Of a DNA stretch of 8,571 bases, positions 1 through 7,265 are shown piece by piece; within the stretch, counting starts at the first letter, position 1, and each line of letters starts with the position of its first letter. The stretch is taken from NCBI GenBank assembly GCA_030532815.1, contig JAUNKI010000081.1:1-8571 (forward strand), written 5' to 3'. Under the pieces are notes generated by a model that worked only from the letters and a program-made list of their open reading frames with translations, had not been told where the DNA came from and made no database searches. The translations under genes and the position numbers were made by a program. Source of the DNA: Leptotrichiaceae bacterium. GTDB taxonomy: Bacteria > Fusobacteriota > Fusobacteriia > Fusobacteriales > Leptotrichiaceae.

Positions 1-34
1 TTTACTACACTTTTACTTAAAACCATTTTTTATA

Positions 35-76
35 TTTCAGTCCCTCTTCAGCATTCAAATTTTACAGCATAAAAAA
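35..76 (-). repeat. Direct repeat copy A (downstream of traX)
   Basis: This 42-bp stretch matches 1038-1079 in the same orientation at 37 of 42 positions, counted by eye. Similarity continues more weakly towards the window edge: on the minus strand both copies are followed by GTAAAAG, a short variable stretch and GTAA. Read on the minus strand, both copies contain a short open stretch ending Lys-Phe-Glu-Cys-stop. Copy B is in the leader of traX, so copy A may be the leader of the next minus-strand gene, which lies outside the window. I infer a dispersed intergenic module, not a gene. Confidence 0.7.
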
Positions 77-91
77 TATTTAAAATAAGTA

Positions 92-118
92 TTGTAAAAA
101 TATTTTTTGTTTTTACAA
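92..118 (-). terminator. Possible weak terminator hairpin after traX
   Basis: A perfect 9-bp inverted repeat (TTGTAAAAA at 92-100, TTTTTACAA at 110-118) with a 9-nt loop lies about 60 bp past the traX stop codon. The stem has only one G-C pair. The minus-strand sequence after it is T-rich but not a clean U-tract. It could end traX transcription, or simply be AT-rich symmetry. The rest of 1-178 holds repeat copy A and no gene that I can see. Confidence 0.35.
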
Positions 119-178
119 GGGAACAAATATTTTTAAGCAGCAATAAAATCTGAGTTGATAATTTTTTTTGCAAACTTT

Positions 179-943
179 TTACAAAAAAGGATAAAAAATA
201 ATTTTTATTAAAAATAACAGTAACATATGAGCGGGATAAAAAACATAAAACAGATATTTTACTCCCTTATTATGAAATCCCTGCTTACCGTTATATAACC
301 ATATAATAGGCAATGCAAATACAGCAAAAACCTGTTGGGGAATATATATTTTATAATTGAAAATCGTATATCCGTACTCAAGACTGTTTACCCAGAAACA
401 GTTTATATAAATAAAAGCAATGGTCTGAGCTATCAAAAAGTACCATTTTCTGCCTCTGAAAAAATAAAATACGAGTACCATTGCTACACCGTACATGTTA
501 TAATCCGTGTTAAAAAGCACTGAAACTGCAAAAGACAATGCACATACTGCAGCAATTAATAACATTTTGACAATAAGACTGACATTTCCTGCTTTAATTT
601 TTTCAATTACCCAAAGAACAGCAAGTGAAATCAGAAAAGTCCAAAGTACATTCTGATAATAAGGGTATATAATTTCCAAACCTACAAACAGATTAAACGG
701 AATTTCCGAAATTAATGCAAATATAAAAAGGCGTATTAAATATTTTGTAAAATTTTTCGTATGATGAAATCCTTCCACTATTAAAAAGGAAAAAATAGGA
801 AACGCAAATCTTCCGACTACATTTAACCATATATGATTGGGAAAAATCAGAAACCATAAATGGTCAAGCAGCATAAATATCATTGCCGAAATATGTAAAG
901 TAAATGAAGTAATTCCTTTAAAATTATTTTTACCGTCACCCAT
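179..943 (-). CDS. TraX-family multi-pass membrane protein
   Basis: This 254-aa, very hydrophobic protein with many membrane segments matches the TraX family. The family is named after the F-plasmid protein that N-acetylates pilin. Chromosomal members in non-conjugative settings are putative membrane acyltransferases of unknown substrate. Family landmarks in order are an Asp-His pair at 27-28, GRFAFPIFSFLIVEGFHHT at 44-62, RLFIFALISEIPFNL at 71-85, QNVLWTF at 97-103, an Asp-Tyr-x-x-Tyr-Gly at 147-152, YNGKQG at 217-222 and FYPAHMLLLF at 235-244. Length is normal for the family. The ATG at 943 follows an AAGGAAA-type ribosome binding site. The 183-bp gap after smpB contains repeat copy B and a weak candidate promoter (TTGATT at 1001-996, TATTTT at 979-974, 16-bp spacer), so it may be transcribed on its own. 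No other conjugation gene is visible. The family call is good; the substrate is unknown. Confidence 0.88.
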   Translation of the reverse strand: MGDGKNNFKGITSFTLHISAMIFMLLDHLWFLIFPNHIWLNVVGRFAFPIFSFLIVEGFHHTKNFTKYLIRLFIFALISEIPFNLFVGLEIIYPYYQNVLWTFLISLAVLWVIEKIKAGNVSLIVKMLLIAAVCALSFAVSVLFNTDYNMYGVAMVLVFYFFRGRKWYFLIAQTIAFIYINCFWVNSLEYGYTIFNYKIYIPQQVFAVFALPIIWLYNGKQGFHNKGVKYLFYVFYPAHMLLLFLIKIIFYPFL

Positions 944-1037
944 AGGCTTTCCTTTCTTTAACTCATAAAATTTAAAATAAACTGTATCATATTAAAATCA
1001 AGTCTTACCGCTTTTACCGTATTTATAAATAAAATAT

Positions 1038-1079
1038 TTTCAGTTTCTCTTCAACATTCAAATTTTATATCATAAAAAA
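1038..1079 (-). repeat. Direct repeat copy B (leader of traX)
   Basis: This is the second copy of the 42-bp repeat at 35-76, with five mismatches. It lies between smpB and traX, ending about 95 bp before the traX start. After it on the minus strand come a GTAAAAGCGGTAAG stretch and then the weak TTGATT promoter candidate, so the repeat sits immediately upstream of a probable transcription start. Confidence 0.7.
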
Positions 1080-1126
1080 GTTTTTTGACTAAACCGTTTT
1101 TAAAAAACATTGGAAATAGTCCAAAC

Positions 1127-1576
1127 CTAAAAACGTGAAAAATCTTTCCGGATTTTTTTCATATCTTTTTCCTGATCTTTCCTTTTAAGACTTTCTCTCT
1201 TATCATGAAGTTTTTTCCCTTTAGCAAGTCCTATTTCCATTTTTACAAGTCTTTTTTTAGTATATACCGACAAGGGAATTATAGTATACCCCTGTTCCTT
1301 TATTTTAGATGCCCACTTTTCTATTTCCTTTTTATTCAGAAGAAGTTTTCTGACTCTTGTTTCGGGCAGATTATTTATATTTCCGAATTCATAAGGAGTA
1401 ATATGCATATTCATTATAAAGACTTCATTTTTAATTATTCTTATAAAACTTTCTTTTATGCTCGTTTTTCCCGCCTTCACCGATTTTACCTCAGTTCCTA
1501 CAAGTTCAATCCCCGCTTCTATTTTATCTTCAATAAAATAGTCGTGGAACGCTTTTTTATTTCTTGCCAATACCAT
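1127..1576 (-). CDS. smpB: SsrA-binding protein SmpB
   Basis: SmpB binds tmRNA and brings it to ribosomes stalled on broken messages, so the nascent chain is tagged and the ribosome freed (trans-translation, cytoplasm). The 149-aa product has normal family length and the full signature: GTEVKSVKAGKTSIKES near 27-43, an HITPYEFG motif near 58-65, the R-x-R-KLLLNKKEIEKW stretch near 75-89, and IGLAKGKKLHDKRESLKRKD near 115-134. A basic C-terminal tail follows; in known SmpB this folds into the mRNA channel. The ATG at 1576 is preceded by a strong AAAGGAGG at a 9-nt spacing. The gene starts 31 bp after the rnr stop and is probably co-transcribed with it. The tmRNA gene ssrA, often nearby, is not present in the 1.1 kb downstream that is visible. 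Confidence 0.97.
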   Translation of the reverse strand: MVLARNKKAFHDYFIEDKIEAGIELVGTEVKSVKAGKTSIKESFIRIIKNEVFIMNMHITPYEFGNINNLPETRVRKLLLNKKEIEKWASKIKEQGYTIIPLSVYTKKRLVKMEIGLAKGKKLHDKRESLKRKDQEKDMKKIRKDFSRF

Positions 1577-1607
1577 TTTCTCATACCTCCTTTACTACTT
1601 TTCATTC

Positions 1608-3719
1608 TTACCCACTTTCGGATTCGTTCAATTTTTCCCTGTAAGGTATTACTTCTATTTCCATTTTCTGGTATGATGCCCCTGTTACAATGACTTTCAT
1701 TGTATTTCCCATTGTATAGGAAGTATCCGTTACAGTATCGGTAATTTTAAAATTTTCTTCATCATATATGAAATTATCTTTTGATGTCAGAACATTGTAA
1801 ACTACCTCTATATGATTTTCAAGTTCCATAAAAACTTTATTTTTACTCATTCCGCTAAGCCTTGCAATATAGATATTTCCTATTTTATCCTGCATATATT
1901 CTATCAATTTAATTTTAACACTGTCTTCTTCAAGTTTATCGGCTACTCTTTCAGTTTTTGAAATAATGGACGATACGGTATCAAATTTTTCCGAATAATA
2001 GGATTTTTCCCTGTCTTTCATAAATTCAGTAATCGATTTTTCAAGCATTCTATGCACTTCCAGATCCGAATATCTTCTTATAGGAGATGTAAAATGCAGA
2101 TAATATTTTGAAGCAAGTCCGAAATGTCCGAGATTTTTGTTGGCATATCTTGCTCTCTGCATAGCTCTTAAAATAAGTTTATGAATAAGGTATCCTTCAG
2201 GAAGTCCCGTTGTTTTTTCAATAATAGTCTGAAATTTTCCTGGATGTAAATCATCAAGATTTTTCAGATAATATCCGAATTTTATAAGTGAGTCGTTAAG
2301 TAGCGTTATTTTAGCTTTGTCAGGATCTTCATGTACTCTGTAAACAGCAGGAATTTCTTCCCAGAAAAGTTTTTCTGCCACTACTTCATTTGCGGCAACC
2401 ATAAAATCCTCTATTATTCTTTCGGCTTCTCCTCTCGTACGGAGTTCTATATCTTTTACAAGTTTATTTTCATCAAGAATGACTTTTATTTCAGGCAATT
2501 CAAAATCAATACTTCCTCTACGCTTCTTAATATTTCTTATTATTTTTGAAAGAGAAAGCATATTTTTCAACATTTCATAAATATCCGCATACTCCGTTAT
2601 AAGTTTTTCATTTCCGTCAATTATGTCATTTACATCGGAATACGTCATTCTGTATCTGGATTTTATAACCGACTTGTAAAAATCATTTTTTATTACTTTA
2701 CCGTTATTGTCAAAGTCTATTTCCACAGTAAATGTAAGCTTATCTTCGTGAGGGTTTAAGGAACATAAATTATTAGAAAGTTTTCTCGGAAGCATGGGAA
2801 TTACCCTGTCTACCATGTAAATAGAATTTCCTCTTTTTAAAGCTTCCTTATCAAGCTCCGAACCGCTTTTTACGTAATAGGATACATCGGCAATGCTCAC
2901 TATCAGTTTAAATCCCTTGTCGGTTCTTTCCACATAAACCGCATCATCAAGGTCTTTTGCATCAGCTCCGTCAATTGTTATAATATCCAGATGTCTTAAA
3001 TCCTTTCTTCTGCCCAGTTCTTCAGAAAATTCCTCCTCTATTTTATCTACTTCCTTAATTACTTCATTGGGAAATTTTTCCTGTATACCCTGATTTATAA
3101 GAAGAGCTGATATTAATGCTTCAGTATTTTCAGGATTTCCCAATATACTCATTATCTCGCCTTCAGGTTTTTTTTCATTATCTCCCCAAAAATATATTTT
3201 TACTGCTACCAAATCACCTGTTTTTGCTCCCTTTATCTTCTTTTTGGGAATATAAATATCTCTTCCTGAATTTCTCGGTCTTACAAATCCGAAACTCATA
3301 TTATGTTCAAATAACCCTACAATAACTTCTCTTGCTCTTTTTACGACTTTATACACTTCTCCTTCTCTGCTTTTGTCGGAATTTCCGTTATTTTTTAAAA
3401 CTTTTACTAAAACGGTATCTCCGTTCATAGCCGTATTTAAATAGTGGCCGGGAATAAAAATACTGCTTTCTCCGACCACATCTAAAAACCCGAAGTTTCC
3501 TCCTGATATTGAGATTTCTCCCTTTATCAGTCCTGCTTTTTCGGGAAGTGTATATTTACCGTTTCTTTTTAAATAAATTTCTCCTTCATCTTCCCATGAA
3601 GAGAGTATCTGTTTATACAGTTTTCTTTTTTTCGGAGTCCATTCCAGCATTTGTATTATCTGCTGAAATGTAAGTTCGTGTTCCTCCAGTAATTTTTTCA
3701 GATAAATAAGTTCTCTCAT
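1608..3719 (-). CDS. rnr: Ribonuclease R, 3'-5' exoribonuclease
   Basis: RNase R degrades structured RNA processively from the 3' end and clears non-stop mRNA during trans-translation. The 703-aa product shows a winged-helix-like N-terminus (about 1-58), cold-shock/OB domains at about 66-107 and 132-175, the RNB catalytic domain (about 240-560) and a C-terminal S1-type region (about 611-695). The metal-binding aspartates are intact in IDGADAKDLDDA at 249-260 (D250, D256, D258, D259, matching D272, D278, D280 and D281 of E. coli RNase R). The second signature, HFTSPIRRYSDLEVHR, is at 542-557. The S1 region is divergent, and there is no lysine-rich C-terminal tail like that of the E. coli enzyme. 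The ATG at 3719 has AAGGAG at 5 nt. The gene sits 22 bp after yqeK and 31 bp before smpB, a pairing also seen in Gram-positive bacteria. It could be called VacB or a generic RNase II family enzyme, but domain order favours RNase R. Confidence 0.96.
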   Translation of the reverse strand: MRELIYLKKLLEEHELTFQQIIQMLEWTPKKRKLYKQILSSWEDEGEIYLKRNGKYTLPEKAGLIKGEISISGGNFGFLDVVGESSIFIPGHYLNTAMNGDTVLVKVLKNNGNSDKSREGEVYKVVKRAREVIVGLFEHNMSFGFVRPRNSGRDIYIPKKKIKGAKTGDLVAVKIYFWGDNEKKPEGEIMSILGNPENTEALISALLINQGIQEKFPNEVIKEVDKIEEEFSEELGRRKDLRHLDIITIDGADAKDLDDAVYVERTDKGFKLIVSIADVSYYVKSGSELDKEALKRGNSIYMVDRVIPMLPRKLSNNLCSLNPHEDKLTFTVEIDFDNNGKVIKNDFYKSVIKSRYRMTYSDVNDIIDGNEKLITEYADIYEMLKNMLSLSKIIRNIKKRRGSIDFELPEIKVILDENKLVKDIELRTRGEAERIIEDFMVAANEVVAEKLFWEEIPAVYRVHEDPDKAKITLLNDSLIKFGYYLKNLDDLHPGKFQTIIEKTTGLPEGYLIHKLILRAMQRARYANKNLGHFGLASKYYLHFTSPIRRYSDLEVHRMLEKSITEFMKDREKSYYSEKFDTVSSIISKTERVADKLEEDSVKIKLIEYMQDKIGNIYIARLSGMSKNKVFMELENHIEVVYNVLTSKDNFIYDEENFKITDTVTDTSYTMGNTMKVIVTGASYQKMEIEVIPYREKLNESESG

Positions 3720-3741
3720 TTCTTCTCCTTAACTTTAAATT

Positions 3742-4320
3742 TTATTTTTTGCAAATTAAAGAGTTCCAGAATAAAATAATATTCGGATGTATAATATTTC
3801 CTTTTGAAAGCAGGTATTCAAGTTTGGCATTTATTTCAAATATAAGAGCTTCATCCAGATTATATTTTGCAATTTCTCTCGCCTTTTCCACTCCCTGCCA
3901 TTCTCTTCCATCTTCTATGGCATCTGCCAGATAAATAATTTTGGAAAGTGTCCCCATTTTATTACTGCCTATTGTGTGATATTTGACGGCATTTAAAATT
4001 TCCTCATTATCAATTTCAAAAAGACTGTAATTATTTCTTATAAATTCGGCTCCGGCAAAACCGTGCAATACGGCAGTACTTCTTGATAGTTCATCTTCAA
4101 CCTCAGGATATTTCCCTTTAATCAGGTCAATCATGACCGAAAGCTCAAAAAATTTTGCCACATCATGGAGATAAGCTGCCGCCTCAGCTTCATCAACAGA
4201 AACATTATAAACTTTCGCAAGTTTTTTTGCCGTTTCGGCTACTCTTTCAACATGTTCGTATCTTTTCCTGTCCAGATACTTTTTTACATTCATTTTGATT
4301 TTATCAATATTTATTCCCAT
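3742..4320 (-). CDS. yqeK: YqeK-like HD-domain phosphohydrolase (probable Ap4A hydrolase)
   Basis: The 192-aa cytoplasmic HD-domain protein has the metal-ligand pattern of the family: H23, the HD pair H52-D53 in LHDVAK, H86 in VLHGFAGAEF, H115 in KYHTIGS and D133 in YLADAIEDGRE. The H-T-x-G-S and LADxIExxR signatures are typical of YqeK, whose characterised member in Bacillus hydrolyses diadenosine tetraphosphate symmetrically to ADP. Length fits. In many Firmicutes yqeK sits with nadD and rsfS; here it lies between a GerMN gene (42-bp gap) and rnr (22-bp gap). The ATG at 4320 has only a weak ribosome binding site (GGACGG about 7 nt upstream), poorer than its neighbours, which suggests lower expression. 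I see no better in-frame start. The HD family is certain and the YqeK assignment is good. Confidence 0.85.
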   Translation of the reverse strand: MGINIDKIKMNVKKYLDRKRYEHVERVAETAKKLAKVYNVSVDEAEAAAYLHDVAKFFELSVMIDLIKGKYPEVEDELSRSTAVLHGFAGAEFIRNNYSLFEIDNEEILNAVKYHTIGSNKMGTLSKIIYLADAIEDGREWQGVEKAREIAKYNLDEALIFEINAKLEYLLSKGNIIHPNIILFWNSLICKK

Positions 4321-4362
4321 AACAGTACCGTCCGTTAATTTATATTAATGTGTTACGGATTT

Positions 4363-4911
4363 TTACTGGGCTGCAGTTTCCCCGTCAAGCTGTATTACAA
4401 CTGCCTGAATATTAGGAAAATTTTTTGTTATTGTCTGCATTACAGCCTGAGAAAATCCGTCAAACAGTTCTTTATTAGCCTTGAGTCCTGAAAACTGTGC
4501 ATTCAGTTTAATAATTGCAGTGTTTTTATCTTCTATCATTAAATTATAGGCACTCTGAAATTTCATATCCTTAGTTATATACGGTGATTTTTTAATAATT
4601 TCATTTATAAAGTCTCCTTCAATTACATTAAGCTGTTTAGGTATGGAAACTTCGCTGTTTTCAATTAACTTTGTTTCAGGATTATAAACCGATATTTCAA
4701 TTTTCTGAGTCTGTTCGGCATTTGATGCGGAAGTTGCTGCCAATTTGGGATCAACAGTAACATTTATCAGTTTTGAATTATTTTTATCATAATAATTTAC
4801 AGTTACGGCTCCTGCAGAAAGAAGTACAAGTATCATTATGGGAAAATTTTTTTTGAAAAATTTCCCTATTTTTTCGCTTCCGTTTTTAACGGATTCTGTG
4901 CCTTTCCCCAT
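4363..4911 (-). CDS. Membrane-anchored GerMN-domain protein
   Basis: From the chosen ATG this is a 182-aa protein: a short basic N-terminus, one membrane segment at about 24-40 (PIMILVLLSAGAVTVNYY), a low-complexity Ala/Ser/Thr linker, and a GerMN-like domain at about 71-177. The landmarks are IEISVYNPET, GDFINEIIKKSP, the central IIKLNAQFSGL and the closing FDGFSQAVMQTITKNFPNIQAVVI. GerMN domains occur in the sporulation/germination lipoprotein GerM and in many non-sporulating envelope proteins; here the domain would face the outside. The gene begins 37 bp after the amidase, suggesting a shared envelope role. An in-frame GTG at 4920 would add three residues, but it overlaps the ribosome binding site GAGGTG (4918-4923), which is 6 nt from ATG 4911, so I chose the ATG. 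The biochemical role is unknown. Confidence 0.8.
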   Translation of the reverse strand: MGKGTESVKNGSEKIGKFFKKNFPIMILVLLSAGAVTVNYYDKNNSKLINVTVDPKLAATSASNAEQTQKIEISVYNPETKLIENSEVSIPKQLNVIEGDFINEIIKKSPYITKDMKFQSAYNLMIEDKNTAIIKLNAQFSGLKANKELFDGFSQAVMQTITKNFPNIQAVVIQLDGETAAQ

Positions 4912-4917
4912 AGTCAA

Positions 4918-4923
4918 CACCTC
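4918..4923 (-). promoter_or_regulatory. Ribosome binding site deciding the GerMN start
   Basis: GAGGTG on the minus strand lies 6 nt from the ATG at 4911-4909. The alternative GTG start at 4920 is inside this site and has no ribosome binding site of its own at a suitable distance. An out-of-frame ATG just upstream meets a stop after three codons. Confidence 0.7.
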
Positions 4924-4948
4924 ATTTTATATTTTTTACATCTGTTTC

Positions 4949-6001
4949 TTAATTAAAATGTTTTCTTATTGCATTGGCAATTCCGTTTGCCAGACGTTCT
5001 TTTCCTGATTCGCTTAAATACTGTTCAATATCCGAATAATTTGTAATAAACCCTACTTCAATAAGTATGGCAGGAGCATTTGTTCCACGCAATACGGCAA
5101 AATTCGCTCCGAATACTCCCCTACGTCTAAGACCGAAATTTGAAATTATGCTGTCCAGCACATCTGTGGCAACTGCAGCACTTTTCTGCTGATTTATTCT
5201 GTAAAAAATATCGTTTATTATAAAGTCTGATAAAGGAATATCAGCGTATCCGCTGTCGACACTGTTTTCAAATCTTGCAACTTCAGCTGCATAAGCTGAT
5301 TCTTTCTTTGAAAAATAAAATGTTTCGGCTCCGTTTGCGGAACTTCCTCCGGCATTCAAATGTATACTTACAAAAAAGTCCGCGTTTGCATCATTGGCTA
5401 TTTTTGCCCTTGTCTGTAAAGGTATGAATACATCAGTATTTCTTGTCATTATTACGTTGAAATCTTTTCTTAAATTATTGGCAAGTTTTTGAGATATTGC
5501 CAATGCTAAGTCTTTTTCCCTGTAACCGTGACCTGTCGCTCCCGGATCTTTTCCTCCGTGACCTGCATCTACAACTATCGTATATTTCTTCTTTTTTGTA
5601 GATTGAGTAGGTTTCATCTTAACATTCTGTGTTCCTGAACTGTCTCTTTCTCTACTGAACGTAGCCTGAATTTCTCCATTTCTACTCACTATCCTGTAAG
5701 TCGTTCCTTCTTTCAGATAAAACGATATAGTTGTAATTCCTGCTACTTCAGTAATACTTATTGCATCCACATATTCATCATTTACCCTTAAAGTTTGCGG
5801 TATATTATTTTTAACCGTCACATTTTGAAAATCCAGTGCCAAAACTGACTGTGACTGATTAAAAGTCGCACTCGTATTTATTTTTCTCTTTTCCTTAAAT
5901 GTTGCGGTATAAATCCCATTTCTATAAGTTACCTTTTCCAAGGTTTCAGAAAATACAATTGTGCTCATAAAGAGCAGCAGTAGTATTAATACCCTTTTCA
6001 T
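4949..6001 (-). CDS. Secreted N-acetylmuramoyl-L-alanine amidase (AMIN + Amidase_3)
   Basis: This zinc amidase cuts the bond between N-acetylmuramic acid and the stem peptide of peptidoglycan, the class used for daughter-cell separation (AmiC type). The 350-aa product starts with a signal peptide (MKRVLILLLLFMSTIVFS, cleavage likely after residue 18). It has an AMIN-like beta domain at about 20-115, a short Lys/Ser/Thr linker, and the Amidase_3 catalytic domain from about 139 to the end. Predicted zinc ligands are H148 in VVDAGHGG, E162 in YREKD and H214 in VSIHLNAGG; the catalytic Glu is E315 in ILIEVGF. A segment at about 240-290, between the third ligand and the GANFAVLR stretch, matches the position of the blocking helix seen in regulated AmiC-type enzymes (inference). 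The ATG at 6001 follows a very strong AGGAGG, 4 nt away. It lies 98 bp after yajC and 37 bp before the GerMN gene. Confidence 0.95.
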   Translation of the reverse strand: MKRVLILLLLFMSTIVFSETLEKVTYRNGIYTATFKEKRKINTSATFNQSQSVLALDFQNVTVKNNIPQTLRVNDEYVDAISITEVAGITTISFYLKEGTTYRIVSRNGEIQATFSRERDSSGTQNVKMKPTQSTKKKKYTIVVDAGHGGKDPGATGHGYREKDLALAISQKLANNLRKDFNVIMTRNTDVFIPLQTRAKIANDANADFFVSIHLNAGGSSANGAETFYFSKKESAYAAEVARFENSVDSGYADIPLSDFIINDIFYRINQQKSAAVATDVLDSIISNFGLRRRGVFGANFAVLRGTNAPAILIEVGFITNYSDIEQYLSESGKERLANGIANAIRKHFN

Positions 6002-6099
6002 TTTTCCTCCTGTGTTTTATTTTATTATTTGTCAGAGGTAATTACACGATTTTAAAATTTCCCGCAAATAATATATTTATTATCACATTTACACCGCAA

Positions 6100-6360
6100 T
6101 TATTCAGTAACTCTTGAAACAGCAGTTTTCAGCACAGTTATTTTTGCAGTTTTGTCAATTTTTATTTCAACCGTGTCAGTTAAAACAGCTGCAATAGTCC
6201 CTGTTATTCCTCCGATAGTAACTATCTTGTCTCCTACTTTCAGATTATCTAACATTGCTTTCTGCTTGGCATTTTTCTTTTTTGCAGTCCAGATTTGAGT
6301 TCCGAAAAGTACAATCATAAATCCGGTCATTAATATAAGTGGTTGTAAATTTTTATCCAT
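6100..6360 (-). CDS. yajC: YajC, preprotein translocase accessory subunit
   Basis: YajC is the small single-pass inner-membrane partner of SecDF in the Sec translocon. The 86-aa protein has family length: one N-terminal membrane segment (about 6-24), a basic stop-transfer stretch (AKKKNAKQK, about 26-34) and a cytoplasmic domain with the family motif LKVGDKIVTIGGITGTI at about 40-56, followed by a short beta-rich end. The ATG at 6360 has AAAAGGAG at 5 nt. secD and secF are not in the visible neighbourhood. It is the first gene after the strong promoter at 6396-6424 and probably heads the operon that continues through the amidase to smpB. Confidence 0.95.
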   Translation of the reverse strand: MDKNLQPLILMTGFMIVLFGTQIWTAKKKNAKQKAMLDNLKVGDKIVTIGGITGTIAAVLTDTVEIKIDKTAKITVLKTAVSRVTE

Positions 6361-6395
6361 TTGATCTCCTTTTAAAAATAGTATTTTTATTCTGT

Positions 6396-6424
6396 ATTAT
6401 AACACAGATTTTTTATTTGTTCAA
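6396..6424 (-). promoter_or_regulatory. Strong extended -10 promoter for the yajC operon
   Basis: On the minus strand a -35 box TTGAAC (6424-6419) is separated by exactly 17 bp from a perfect -10 TATAAT (6401-6396), preceded by TGT, which makes it an extended -10. Transcription should start near 6389, giving a leader of about 29 nt before the yajC ATG. It sits in the 112-bp gap after sfsA. It looks like a housekeeping sigma promoter, and I see no clear operator in it. Confidence 0.8.
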
Positions 6425-6472
6425 TCTTCACCAATTTTGGAACAGTTTTTATCTTTTTATTTTTTAAAGTTT

Positions 6473-7225
6473 TCAGTCAAAACTTTTTCCCATAATTTTC
6501 AATTCTTTTTGAAAATAAATATTTTTATTTTCATAACTTAGCAATACAGTATAAACTTCCACACCTTTATCAATTGCTTTATAAAAAGTTTCGGCAAAAT
6601 CCCTGTCTGTTTCATGTCTCGGTCTGAAATACTCTGATTTCCTGAATACAAGAATCAGAACTGCTGCTCTGAACCCTTTCCCTTTCAAGTCTATAAGTTC
6701 ATTTAAATGCTTTACTGCACGCATAGAGGGAGCTCCGGGAAAAGTGGCAATTCCCTTTTCAATTAAAGTACAGCCTTTTATTTCCAAATATATTTTATCT
6801 TTTTTTGTTTCCAGATAAAAATCAATTCTACTGTTTTTATATTTAACTTCAGGTTTTATACTCTTCAATTTTCCGAAAGGAGATAACTTTTCATTGTTCA
6901 GTATAGTTTCAGCAATATATCTGTGATAAACGGAATTTATAAGTACGACTTCATCTCCCGCTCTTACTCCTATAACGTCCCATTTTGTTTTCCTATTCTC
7001 CTTTTCATTTCTTTTTATTAAAAGCTCACTGCCTTTTATAAGGAGTTCCGTCAATCTTCCCGAATCATGAAGATGTGCAAGATTTTCACTTTCACTCTGA
7101 TTATTTTTCGACTTTTTCTTAAAATCAAAAGATACAGTAAATCTTGTTTTTCGCTCTTTGAAAATTACAGTTTCATCATAATCTATTATATAGATACTTT
7201 CATTACTATCTCTTTTACTTTTCAT
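6473..7225 (-). CDS. sfsA: SfsA-family protein (sugar fermentation stimulation homologue)
   Basis: SfsA was named for stimulating maltose metabolism in E. coli; its molecular activity is unsettled. The 250-aa protein has an N-terminal OB-type domain with HLHDSGRLTELL at 51-62, where the family often has an H-x-x-NPGR-type motif. The C-terminal domain carries KPEVKYKNSRIDFYLE at 124-139, YLEIKGCTL at 146-154 and FPGAPSMRAVKHL at 162-174. D135 with E148-x-K150 reproduces the PD-(D/E)XK nuclease-fold signature, so a nucleic-acid role is plausible (inference). Length is slightly above the usual 230-240 residues. The ATG at 7225 follows AAAAGGA at about 8 nt, and no alternative in-frame ATG lies nearby. 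It starts 40 bp after the arsR-type gene and is probably co-transcribed with it. No clear terminator follows. Confidence 0.93.
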   Translation of the reverse strand: MKSKRDSNESIYIIDYDETVIFKERKTRFTVSFDFKKKSKNNQSESENLAHLHDSGRLTELLIKGSELLIKRNEKENRKTKWDVIGVRAGDEVVLINSVYHRYIAETILNNEKLSPFGKLKSIKPEVKYKNSRIDFYLETKKDKIYLEIKGCTLIEKGIATFPGAPSMRAVKHLNELIDLKGKGFRAAVLILVFRKSEYFRPRHETDRDFAETFYKAIDKGVEVYTVLLSYENKNIYFQKELKIMGKSFD

Positions 7226-7265
7226 TAATTTTTCCTTTTATAAATCTTTTTTTCAATTTGTATTT

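Noticed and set aside
179..943. traX as evidence of a conjugative element
   Set aside because: No relaxase, coupling protein, type IV secretion or integrase gene is present. TraX-family proteins are common on chromosomes without conjugation.
1070..1126. Terminator after smpB
   Set aside because: GACTA/TAGTC and the A/T runs can be folded, but with internal mismatches and an A-run then T-run that suits neither strand. I could not defend a stem-loop with a tract.
944..1126. tmRNA gene (ssrA) next to smpB
   Set aside because: The gap is too short for a tmRNA and shows neither a tRNA-like acceptor arm nor a tag reading frame ending in Ala-Ala.
1205..1693. Plus-strand open frame of 162 codons opposite smpB and the end of rnr
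   Set aside because: It lies antisense to two well-identified genes, is Phe/Tyr/Ser-rich as expected from reversed AT-rich coding DNA, and has no ribosome binding site of note.
6464..6486. Perfect inverted repeat AAAGTTTT/AAAACTTT overlapping the sfsA stop codon, as a terminator
   Set aside because: The stem has only one G-C pair. In the minus direction it is followed by an A-rich stretch rather than a T-tract, so it is not a credible minus-strand terminator, and no plus-strand gene needs one.
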